Positions 1-5,088 of a stretch of 6,219 nucleotides of DNA are shown here, in pieces; position 1 is the first letter of the stretch; every line of letters starts with the position of its first letter. The position numbers and the translations under genes were made by a program. This DNA comes from JBOHSA01 sp050732995 (lineage in GTDB: Bacteria; Gemmatimonadota; Gemmatimonadetes; Gemmatimonadales; GWC2-71-9). The notes beneath the pieces are model-generated. The model did not search any database, was not told the origin of the DNA, and worked only from the letters and a program-made list of their open reading frames with translations. The stretch is taken from positions 1 to 6,219 of the forward strand of contig JBOHSA010000175.1 of assembly GCA_050732995.1 (NCBI GenBank). Direction: 5' to 3'.

Positions 1-3
1 CCC

Positions 4-1227
4 TCAGCGGACGCGGGCGCCGAGGATCGCTTTGCCGAACAGCCGCGCGCCCTCGTAGCATTTCTCGGGCGGCTCGTAGCTGAAGGCGAGGCGAATGAAT
101 TCGTCGCCGCCGCCGTTGGCGTAGAACACCGGCCCCGGCGTGTACTGCACGCGGGCTTCGACCGCGAGGTCGGCGAGCCGCTGCTGATCGACACCGCTCG
201 GCAGCTTGATCCAGAGGAAGAAGCCGCCCTCGGGGCGGCTGATGCTGGCGTCGGTGACGCCGAGGACCTCGTCGAGCCCCTTGAGCATCGCGTCGCGCTT
301 GGCGCGGTAGACGTCGATCAGGAACTGGACGTGGGATTCGAGGTGCTCGCGCAGGACGTACGTGGCCACGCGGGACATGAACGGGTTCACGCCGCCGCCG
401 AAGAGGAAACCCTGGAAAGCCGGGATCATCGTGCGCGGCGCGCACAGCCAGCCGATGCGGACGCCGGCGCCGAGGATCTTCGACAGCGTGCCCGCGCGGA
501 TCACGCGCCCGCCGTGGTCGAGGGCGAAGAGCGGCGGCAGGGTCTCGCCCTCGAACCGCAGCTCGCCGTAGGCGTCGTCCTCGAGGATCAGCGTGTCGTG
601 CTCGTGGGCCAGCGCGACCAGCTCGCGGCGCCGGCGGAGCGACTGGCTCGGGCCCGCGGGGTTCTGGAAGTTCACGATCGTGTAGATCAGCTTGCACCGG
701 CGGCCCTGGCCGCGGAGCGCCTCGAGCCGCTGGCGCACGGCGCCGGTCACGATGCCCTCGTCGTCGACGGGCACGTCGAGGATCTCGGGTCCGTGCCGGC
801 GCAGCGTGTTGAGCGAGCCCGCGAACGTCGGCGCCTCGGCGATCACCGGATCGCCGGGATCGATGAAGGCGCCGAAGGCCAGCGCCAGCGCCTGGCCCGA
901 GCGGTTGGCGACGATGATGTTCTCGGGTTCGGCCCGGAACGCCTCGAAGCGCTCGTACTTGTGGCAGATCAGCTCGCGCAGCCCGCGGTAGCCCTGGGGC
1001 TCGCCGTACGTCATGGCGGCGGCGCCTTCCTCCTTCATCATCCGGGCCGTCGCCTCGACCATCCCGTCGTAGGGGAACGACGCGGGATCGGGATACCCGC
1101 CGCCGAACTCGTAGAGGACGTTCATGGCGGGGCGGGGGGTCGCGACGGACATGCCCCAGCCGATGCGCGCACGCGCCGCCAGCAGAGACTCGAAGGACTC
1201 TGGCGTGTTTGTCATGCCGAAGAGCAT
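4..1227 (-). CDS. PLP-dependent class I/II aminotransferase (LysN/MocR-like clade)
   Basis: This is a complete 407-residue fold-type I aminotransferase, expected to be cytosolic and to move an amino group between an amino acid and a 2-oxo acid. Visible family residues are Tyr74 in a TYGEPQGYRGLRE segment, Asn189 in the NPAG turn (PLP ring hydroxyl), Asp217 and Tyr220 in EDDAY (pyridine nitrogen and ring), the Schiff-base Lys250 in GTLSK, Arg257 (phosphate) and Arg379 in FIRLAFS (substrate carboxylate). Length fits stand-alone aminotransferases; there is no N-terminal GntR-type DNA-binding domain, so it is not a MocR regulator. Similarity in pattern to 2-aminoadipate, aromatic or branched-chain aminotransferases does not fix the substrate. 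Met5 (codon at 1215) is an alternative start; the first ATG has a weak GGCGAG seven bases upstream. It follows the GNAT gene by 30 bases on the same strand. The stop codon is TGA. Confidence 0.93.
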   Translation of the reverse strand: MLFGMTNTPESFESLLAARARIGWGMSVATPRPAMNVLYEFGGGYPDPASFPYDGMVEATARMMKEEGAAAMTYGEPQGYRGLRELICHKYERFEAFRAEPENIIVANRSGQALALAFGAFIDPGDPVIAEAPTFAGSLNTLRRHGPEILDVPVDDEGIVTGAVRQRLEALRGQGRRCKLIYTIVNFQNPAGPSQSLRRRRELVALAHEHDTLILEDDAYGELRFEGETLPPLFALDHGGRVIRAGTLSKILGAGVRIGWLCAPRTMIPAFQGFLFGGGVNPFMSRVATYVLREHLESHVQFLIDVYRAKRDAMLKGLDEVLGVTDASISRPEGGFFLWIKLPSGVDQQRLADLAVEARVQYTPGPVFYANGGGDEFIRLAFSYEPPEKCYEGARLFGKAILGARVR

Positions 1228-1257
1228 ACGCCAACTCGCCGGTAATCAGCAGGAGAG

Positions 1258-1740
1258 CTAGGGGGCGGCGGCGGCCAGGGCGCGCAAACGCTTACCGTCG
1301 ACGCCCATGATCCGTACCTCCGCGCCGCCCGCGCCCAGCCGGCGGTAGAACTCGAGCGCGCCCGCGTTCGCCGTGTGCACGCCCCACTCCAGCGACACAC
1401 CGCCGACGCGTACCGTCTCCGCCGCGACGGCGGCCATGAGGGCGTAGCCCACGCCGCGTCCCCGCGCCGCCGGCGCCACGAAGATGTCGTGGAGCCACAT
1501 GGTTCGGGCGGCGACGTCCGTGTTGTAGCCCGGGCTGCAGAAGACGTAGCCCACCACGGCGCCGTCGAGCTCGGCGACCATCGGAGTGAAGGCAGCCTGG
1601 GGACCGAAGCCGTCGGCCAGAAGCCGCTCCGGCGTGAACGGCCGGCCGTGTATCCCGACGTGGTCGTTGAGGTCGTTGGCCATCTCGGCCAGAATCCCGG
1701 CCTCGGCGGGGCGCGCGGAACGCACCCTGACGGTGCTCAC
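1258..1740 (-). CDS. GNAT-family N-acetyltransferase
   Basis: A complete 160-residue protein of the GCN5-related N-acetyltransferase family, predicted to transfer an acetyl group from acetyl-CoA to an unidentified amine. The acetyl-CoA binding motif A is clear: a beta strand (LHDIFVAP, residues 83-90) followed by the pyrophosphate loop ARGRGVGYAL (92-101, Arg93-Gly94-Arg95-Gly96-Val97-Gly98) and a helix. Motif B is visible as NAGALEFYRRLG (125-136), with the usual Asn and the FY pair. The call starts at a GTG (1738-1740), because the upstream ATG at 1761-1763 is in another frame and the next in-frame Met is residue 20. No strong Shine-Dalgarno is seen; a near-consensus promoter lies just upstream, so the leader would be only about 23 bases. 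It probably forms a two-gene unit with the downstream aminotransferase. Substrate is not predictable. Confidence 0.9.
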   Translation of the reverse strand: MSTVRVRSARPAEAGILAEMANDLNDHVGIHGRPFTPERLLADGFGPQAAFTPMVAELDGAVVGYVFCSPGYNTDVAARTMWLHDIFVAPAARGRGVGYALMAAVAAETVRVGGVSLEWGVHTANAGALEFYRRLGAGGAEVRIMGVDGKRLRALAAAAP

Positions 1741-1763
1741 CGGGGCGCGGCGTCGGAAGCCAT
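1737..1763 (-). other. Possible 8-codon leader mini-ORF overlapping the GNAT start
   Basis: ATG at 1763-1761 opens an eight-residue frame (MASDAAPR) whose TGA (1739-1737) overlaps the GTG start of the acetyltransferase gene as GTGA. The predicted transcription start coincides with this ATG, so the mini-ORF would be translated leaderless, and terminating ribosomes would be placed on the GTG, which lacks a good ribosome binding site. It could equally be chance; no conservation information is available. Confidence 0.25.
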
Positions 1764-1769
1764 GGCGGC

Positions 1770-1797
1770 ATTATCCGGGCGTGCTGAGGCCTGTCAA
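1770..1797 (-). promoter_or_regulatory. Sigma70-type promoter for the GNAT-aminotransferase unit
   Basis: Read on the minus strand, a perfect TTGACA (-35, 1797-1792) is followed after 16 bases by GATAAT (-10, 1775-1770; five of six consensus bases, with the key A and final T in place). The start point would fall near 1763, which is the A of an ATG and 23 bases before the GTG of the acetyltransferase gene. A perfect -35 is unlikely by chance in such GC-rich DNA, but promoter activity is inferred. Confidence 0.6.
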
Positions 1798-1821
1798 TCC
1801 ACCGTAATCCATCAGAGATGT

Positions 1822-1841
1822 GGCATGCTCCGGTGCATGCC
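1822..1841. repeat. Perfect inverted repeat, 7-bp arms with 6-base centre
   Basis: GGCATGC (1822-1828) and GCATGCC (1835-1841) are exact reverse complements separated by TCCGGT. The site lies in the divergent intergenic region, 45 bases before the amidohydrolase start, and could be a dimeric regulator's operator or an mRNA leader hairpin. Each arm contains the self-complementary GCATGC. No regulator gene is present in the window to pair with it. Confidence 0.45.
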
Positions 1842-1870
1842 CCACTTCAGGCGCGGGCCGTGGGTGATCG

Positions 1871-1876
1871 AGGGAG
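1871..1876 (+). promoter_or_regulatory. Ribosome binding site that fixes the amidohydrolase start
   Basis: AGGGAG lies ten bases before the ATG at 1887. The more upstream ATG at 1818 lacks a comparable site and would add 23 residues with no resemblance to the family, so the 1887 start is preferred. Confidence 0.6.
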
Positions 1877-1886
1877 ACCCTGTCTG

Positions 1887-2738
1887 ATGAAGTCCTCGTT
1901 CCCGATCGTCAGACGCCCGGCGCCGGGGACACGCACGCCGGTCCTGGTGAGCGTGCCCCACTACGGCACGCAGCCGTTGCCCCACATCACCCGTGATGAC
2001 TACCGCGAGCCGGGGTTTGAAACCTTCGCGTATGGGTTTGCCGATACCTTCGCGGGCGATCTCTATGCCGATCTGTACGAGCACGGGGCCACCGTCCTGG
2101 CGACGCCGTTCTCGCGCATGTTCGTCGACGTCAATCGCCGCCGCGATGACTTCGAGCACCACGCCGGCGAGGTGCGCTCCCGGCGTGGGGTGGTGCGCAC
2201 CCACACCATGCGCGATGCGCCCATCTTTTCGCGCCCGCTCGCCCTCGCCGACCTCGAGGAGCGCTTGCAGACGCTCTACCCCTACTACGCGGCCCTGGAG
2301 CACCTGCTCGGCGAGCTCTGTCAGACCTACGGGTACGCGATGCTCCTCGATGGCCACACTGGGAGCCCGCGCCGGATGAGAGACCATCAGGTGATCATCG
2401 GCACGTGCCACGATGCGACGTGTGCCCCTGAGCTCGCGGCGACCGCGGCCGCGATCTTCACCCGTCACGGCTTCGAGGTGCACCAGAACGTCAGCGGCTA
2501 CACCGGTGGCAACATCGTGGCCACGTATGGTCAACCCCACACCCGGCGCGTTCACGCGATCCAGCTGGAGATCAACGCGTCGTTGCTGATGACGACCACC
2601 GCCGAGGACTTCATCGCCCAGGTGAAACGAGGAGAAATCCCCGAGAAGGCGGAGGAGAACATCGCCCGTATTCGCCAGTGCCTCCAGGAGGTGCTGGTGG
2701 CCCTGCCGTCGGTCCTCGCGACCGTGCACGAGTCGTAG
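1887..2738 (+). CDS. N-formylglutamate amidohydrolase family protein
   Basis: A 283-residue cytosolic protein of the N-formylglutamate amidohydrolase (HutG-type) family. The classic activity hydrolyses N-formylglutamate to glutamate and formate at the end of one histidine-degradation route. Family landmarks in order: VSVPHYGTQPLP (21-32), FSRMFVDVNR (75-84), the central DGHTGS (155-160) standing where the family has a DxH metal-site-like motif, GTCHDATC (172-179), GGNIVATYGQP (207-217) and HAIQLEIN (223-230) with the conserved Glu. Length is normal. The gene starts at the ATG following AGGGAG, and 54 bases separate it from the AhpD-like gene, so co-transcription is possible. No other histidine-utilisation gene (hutH, hutU, hutI, hutF) is in view, so its substrate could differ from formylglutamate. 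Confidence 0.87.
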   Translation: MKSSFPIVRRPAPGTRTPVLVSVPHYGTQPLPHITRDDYREPGFETFAYGFADTFAGDLYADLYEHGATVLATPFSRMFVDVNRRRDDFEHHAGEVRSRRGVVRTHTMRDAPIFSRPLALADLEERLQTLYPYYAALEHLLGELCQTYGYAMLLDGHTGSPRRMRDHQVIIGTCHDATCAPELAATAAAIFTRHGFEVHQNVSGYTGGNIVATYGQPHTRRVHAIQLEINASLLMTTTAEDFIAQVKRGEIPEKAEENIARIRQCLQEVLVALPSVLATVHES

Positions 2739-2779
2739 CGCCGGCGGCTGATGTTCGTAGCATGGATCTGACCAAGGAC

Positions 2780-2786
2780 AAGGAGG
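2780..2786 (+). promoter_or_regulatory. Strong Shine-Dalgarno of the AhpD-like gene
   Basis: AAGGAGG ends six bases before the ATG at 2793, an ideal match and spacing. It favours ATG 2793 over the GTG directly before it at 2790. A site this strong indicates that the gene is actively translated, which argues against a decayed pseudogene. Confidence 0.75.
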
Positions 2787-2792
2787 AGAGTG

Positions 2793-3311
2793 ATGGCGAG
2801 GATCGAGCCGCTGGGAATCCACGAGGTCGATCAGGAGATCCGGCATTTCTGCGAGGAGGCCGAGCGCCAGTCCGGCACCTCGGCGAGCACACGCACGTAC
2901 GCCAGGAACCCCGGCGTGCTGAAGGCGCTCGCCACGTTCCGGGCCGCGCTCGCGCGTGAGGGCACACTCGATCCGGTGCTCCGCGAGCTGGTCCGGCTCA
3001 AGATCGCCGCCCTCAACGCCTGCCGCTATTGACTCACCGTCCGCTATGCCGGGGCCCGGCATGCAGGCGCGACGGAAGCGAAGATTGCCGCGATCGACGA
3101 CGAGACCTCGGATCTCCTGAGCGCGCGCGAGCGGGCCGCCATCCGGTTTGCCGAGAAGCTCGCCGTCGACCATCACAAGGTCGACGACACGCTCTGGTCC
3201 GAGATGCGCACCCACTTCTCGGAGGCCGAGATCATCGAGCTCGTCGCCCACACGACGCTCTACATCGGCTTCGGGCGATTCAACGCGATCGTCGGGCTGG
3301 AGCCGGCATGA
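2793..3311 (+). CDS. AhpD-like/CMD-family selenoprotein with in-frame TGA (Sec80)
   Basis: The frame encodes 172 residues if the TGA at 3030-3032 (codon 80) is read as selenocysteine. The protein belongs to the AhpD/carboxymuconolactone decarboxylase superfamily of thiol redox and peroxidase-related proteins. The redox motif is C77-R-Y-U80 in place of CxxC. Glu65 sits 12 residues before Cys77, matching the Glu118-Cys130 spacing of mycobacterial AhpD, but Arg84 stands where AhpD has its His137. After the TGA the frame runs 92 codons without a stop, with family-like text: ARHAGATEAKIAAID, LSARERAAIRFAEKLA (110-125), SEAEIIELVAHTTLYIGFGRFNAIV (143-167, helical core). A strong Shine-Dalgarno precedes it and a SECIS-like hairpin follows the TGA. 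TGA is used as a normal stop elsewhere in the window, so the code is not reassigned. The alternative is a recent nonsense mutation or sequencing error. Conventional calling would report only a 79-residue fragment. The stop TGA overlaps the following mini-ORF start. Confidence 0.82.
3030..3032 (+). other. In-frame UGA, predicted selenocysteine codon
   Basis: The TGA replaces exactly the codon of the second Cys of the CxxC redox motif, one base from the Cys codons TGC and TGT. A random nonsense change would be unlikely to fall on the one position where selenocysteine is chemically meaningful. AhpD-like proteins are a known bacterial selenoprotein family in metagenomic surveys. No selA, selB, selC or selD gene is in the window, so decoding capacity of the host is untested. 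Confidence 0.8.
3046..3062 (+). promoter_or_regulatory. Candidate bacterial SECIS hairpin
   Basis: ATGCCGG (3046-3052) pairs perfectly with CCGGCAT (3056-3062) around a GGC loop (3053-3055), with a possible U-G pair extending the base (3045/3063). The loop begins after 20 intervening bases from the UGA. The general bacterial SECIS model asks for a short upper stem, a small apical loop with a G among its first two bases, and roughly 16-37 bases between UGA and loop; all are met. The hairpin lies inside coding sequence, as in bacterial selenoprotein genes, and would be recognised by SelB. Folding was done by eye. Confidence 0.65.
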
Positions 3312-3334
3312 CAGCAGCGCTGACGTTGAAATGA
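3308..3334 (+). other. Possible 8-codon coupling mini-ORF between the AhpD-like and LLM genes
   Basis: ATG at 3308 overlaps the AhpD-like stop as ATGA and opens an eight-residue frame (MTAALTLK). Its TGA (3332-3334) overlaps the LLM start ATG (3331) as a second ATGA. GGAG (3299-3302) lies five bases before the mini-ORF ATG, whereas the LLM ATG has no ribosome binding site of its own. Translational coupling through the mini-ORF would explain this. A frameshift error joining the mini-ORF to the LLM frame is the alternative. Confidence 0.35.
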
Positions 3335-4212
3335 AGGTACGCATCGGAGTGGGGGCCGGAGGCGCTTGCTCTACGCCGGACGCGCTGGCCGAGCTCGTCA
3401 CCGGTCTCGATCAGCTGGGGTTCGACTCCCTGTGGCTCTCGGAGGTACTGACCGGCCCCGTGCTCGATCCCGTGGTAGGCCTCGCCTGGGCGGCCTCGAG
3501 CAATCCGCGCTTGAAGCTCGGGACCACCATGCTCTTGCCGGGGCGCAATGTCCTCCGGCTCGCCAAGCAGCTCGCGAGCCTGGACGTGCTGTGCAGAGGG
3601 CGGCTGCTGGTGACACTGGTTCCCGGGCTCACCCACGAGCCGGAGCGCGATGCCATCGGCATCGACCCCAAGCGCCGTGGCGCCTTCATCGACGAGGCGC
3701 TTCCGCTGTTGCGGCGCTTGTGGGCCGGCGAGACGGTGAGCCACGATGGCGCCGCCGGCAGCTTCCGTGACGTCAAGCTCTGGCCCCTGCCGGTGCAGCA
3801 GCCGCTCGAAGTGTGGTTGGGCGGCACGGCGCCCGCCGCCCTCGACCGTTGTGGGCGGTTGTCGGACGGGTGGCTGCCTTCGCTGTGCATGCCCGAAGAG
3901 GCGGCAGCGGGACGCGTGGTCATCGAAGAAGCGGCGGCCCGAGCCGGGCGCTCGATCAGTAGCGAGCACTTCGGCGTGAGCATCGGCTACGCTCGCGCGC
4001 CCATCGACCCCGGCACCGCGCGCATGCTGACCGCCCGGCGTCCCCGAGCGCTCGAGCTCACGCCGGTGGGGTTGCCTGCTTTGCGAGAGATCATCGAGCG
4101 CTTCATTGCCGTGGGCTTCTCCAAGTTCGTTGTGCGTCCGGTGGCCGCGCCGGCGTCTTGGCGCGCCGAGCTCGAGGCTCTGTCGGCGGCGGTGGGTGAC
4201 CTTCAGACCTGA
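3331..4212 (+). CDS. LLM-class (luciferase-like) flavin/F420-dependent oxidoreductase
   Basis: A complete 293-residue protein of the luciferase-like monooxygenase superfamily, a cytosolic TIM-barrel enzyme family that uses FMN or coenzyme F420 for oxidation or reduction of organic substrates. Supporting text: MKVRIGVG as the first strand, LDQLGFDSLWLSE (27-39), TTMLLPGRNVLRLAKQLASLDVLCRGRLLVTLVPG (a classic LLM segment around 66-100), a RRLWAGE stretch, and PLEVWLGGTAPAALDRCGRLSDGWLP, the usual glycine-rich segment before the C-terminal part. The start at 3331 was chosen because the homologous text begins there; the open frame upstream lies over the AhpD-like gene in another phase and is low-complexity. 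It begins 19 bases after the AhpD-like stop, so the two are probably one unit. Cofactor choice and substrate cannot be settled from sequence by eye. Confidence 0.88.
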   Translation: MKVRIGVGAGGACSTPDALAELVTGLDQLGFDSLWLSEVLTGPVLDPVVGLAWAASSNPRLKLGTTMLLPGRNVLRLAKQLASLDVLCRGRLLVTLVPGLTHEPERDAIGIDPKRRGAFIDEALPLLRRLWAGETVSHDGAAGSFRDVKLWPLPVQQPLEVWLGGTAPAALDRCGRLSDGWLPSLCMPEEAAAGRVVIEEAAARAGRSISSEHFGVSIGYARAPIDPGTARMLTARRPRALELTPVGLPALREIIERFIAVGFSKFVVRPVAAPASWRAELEALSAAVGDLQT

Positions 4213-4224
4213 CGAGCGAGCCGC

Positions 4225-5007
4225 TCAGGGCCGTACGGCGGGCGCCTCCATTGTCATCCCGCGCGCGCGCCACATCAGGAACAGCTCGAGATCGACGAAT
4301 TCGGGGGCGCCGTATTCATAGGGTTCCGCGCGCATCCCGACGAGACAGTTGCGCAGCCGCCGCTGGAGCGAGCCGAGGCCCTGCCACTCCAGCCGGTAGA
4401 GCGGGTACCCGGTCGGGTGCGCCTGCGGGATGACGTTGCCGGCGAGCCGCCGTCCCCAGTTGTCGTCGTGACATTGGCGGCACGCGAGATTGAGCTGACC
4501 CTGGCGCCGATGGAAGGTGGCGCGGCCGGCGTCGAGGAACGGCTGCGTGCGCTGGTCGATCGCGATCTCGATCGGCAGGCCGCGCGATTGGCGCGCGACG
4601 TACGCGGTCATCGCCAGCAGCTCGCGGCTTTCCCAGGCGAGCGGCGGCGCCTGCTGCCGGTCGGTACGGCATAGATTGATGCGCTGCTCGAGGCTGACCG
4701 GCCGTCCCTTGGCGGCGTCGATCGACGGATGGCGCGCGGCCACGCCCTTCATGCTGGCGCGGGCATCGCCGTGGCAGTCGGCGCAGGCGCGGCCGGCGGC
4801 GCCGGTCTTCCGATTCCACAGCGTTCCGCCCTCGAGCACCCAGAGCAGGCCGGGATTGGCGGTGTCGTCGTCCTGCATCGCGCGCGTCTCGCGGCTCATG
4901 AAGTCGTAGCCCGAGCGGCGTTCGGAGCGCGGGATCTCGCCGGCGAACGCCGATGCCGCGATCGCGATCGCCCCCACCGCGGCGCCGAGACGCCGGACTG
5001 AGAGCAT
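4225..5007 (-). CDS. soxA: Sulfur oxidation diheme c-type cytochrome SoxA
   Basis: A 260-residue periplasmic protein. With SoxX it forms the cytochrome that oxidatively couples thiosulfate to the SoxY cysteine and passes electrons to the respiratory chain. Residues 1-23 form a signal peptide (Arg-Arg, hydrophobic stretch, ASAFAGE cleavage region). Two heme sites are visible, CADCH (75-79) and CRQCH (176-180). Cys221 in RNCLVGMRAEPY occupies the position of the active-site cysteine that ligates the second heme and is modified to persulfide in characterised SoxA; Cys113 in INLCR is also typical. The tail LELFLMWRARGMTMEAPAVRP is characteristic. The start at ATG 5007 is chosen for the signal peptide; an in-frame GTG at 5088 directly after soxZ would add 27 low-complexity residues encoded by the structured spacer. 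It is last of the cluster and convergent with the LLM gene, with 12 bases between stops. Confidence 0.93.
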   Translation of the reverse strand: MLSVRRLGAAVGAIAIAASAFAGEIPRSERRSGYDFMSRETRAMQDDDTANPGLLWVLEGGTLWNRKTGAAGRACADCHGDARASMKGVAARHPSIDAAKGRPVSLEQRINLCRTDRQQAPPLAWESRELLAMTAYVARQSRGLPIEIAIDQRTQPFLDAGRATFHRRQGQLNLACRQCHDDNWGRRLAGNVIPQAHPTGYPLYRLEWQGLGSLQRRLRNCLVGMRAEPYEYGAPEFVDLELFLMWRARGMTMEAPAVRP

Positions 5008-5030
5008 GGGGGGCCCAGAGATGGCCCCCC
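5008..5030 (-). promoter_or_regulatory. GC-only hairpin directly before the soxA start codon
   Basis: In the transcript GGGGGGCC (5030-5023) can pair with GGCCCCCC (5015-5008), an 8-bp all-GC stem with a 7-base loop that ends at the base before the AUG. It would occupy the normal ribosome binding region, so soxA translation may depend on coupling, unfolding or a regulator. No Shine-Dalgarno other than the G-run is visible. Confidence 0.5.
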
Positions 5031-5039
5031 AAACCCCCC
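5025..5039 (-). repeat. Twin six-G tracts in the soxZ-soxA spacer
   Basis: On the minus strand two GGGGGG runs are separated by TTT, with a further GGG nine bases beyond (5016-5014) and a GGGGG run upstream (5086-5082). This could form a two- or three-layer G-quadruplex in DNA or mRNA, competing with the hairpin at 5008-5030. Such runs are also prone to slippage and sequencing error. Confidence 0.4.
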
Positions 5040-5046
5040 AACGCTC

Positions 5047-5075
5047 GGAGCGCCGCGGCGAAGCCGTGGCGCTCC
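5047..5075 (-). other. Stable intercistronic hairpin between soxZ and soxA
   Basis: Arms GGAGCGCC and GGCGCTCC (5075-5068 and 5054-5047 in transcript order) enclose one A-C mismatch and an inner CGGC-TTC-GCCG stem, twelve base pairs in all. No U-tract follows, so it is not a standard intrinsic terminator; it could stabilise the upstream soxXYZ message or partly attenuate soxA. The spacer (81 bases between soxZ stop and soxA start) is the only real gap in this cluster. Confidence 0.5.
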
Positions 5076-5088
5076 TCGATTCCCCCAC

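Noticed and set aside
331..1245. Plus-strand open frame of 304 codons antisense to the aminotransferase
   Set aside because: It is Arg/His/Ala-rich with no domain text and fully overlaps a well-supported gene.
1822..1837. Sigma54-like -24/-12 promoter before the amidohydrolase
   Set aside because: The GG and GC elements are 11 bases apart rather than 10 and the -12 element is poor; the sequence is better explained by the inverted repeat.
1818..1886. Upstream ATG at 1818 as the start of the amidohydrolase
   Set aside because: The added 23 residues do not resemble the family and would translate the inverted repeat; ATG 1887 has the better ribosome binding site.
2739..2747. CGCCGGCG palindrome after the amidohydrolase stop as a terminator
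   Set aside because: It is a short self-complementary GC run with no loop or T-tract, common by chance in this composition.
2793..3032. A separate 79-residue AhpD-like fragment or pseudogene ended by a nonsense mutation
   Set aside because: The TGA is at the single position where Sec makes chemical sense, the rest of the frame is intact, and a SECIS-like hairpin follows. It remains the main alternative and is noted as such.
3148..3330. N-terminal extension of the LLM protein from the ATG at 3148
   Set aside because: The 61 extra residues are Ser/Arg-rich and overlap the AhpD-like coding sequence in another frame; family text starts at 3331.
1812..3401. Long minus-strand open frame of 529 codons across the amidohydrolase and AhpD-like genes
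   Set aside because: It has low-complexity Arg/Gly/Ala-rich text, no recognisable family and is antisense to genes with clear motifs. It is a product of high GC.
4214..4226. Terminator between the convergent LLM and soxA genes
   Set aside because: GAGCG-AGC-CGCTC is only a 5-bp stem with no T-tract in either direction, so it is too weak to call.
5008..5088. GTG at 5088 as the soxA start
   Set aside because: It would place 27 low-complexity residues before a good signal peptide and translate the structured spacer.
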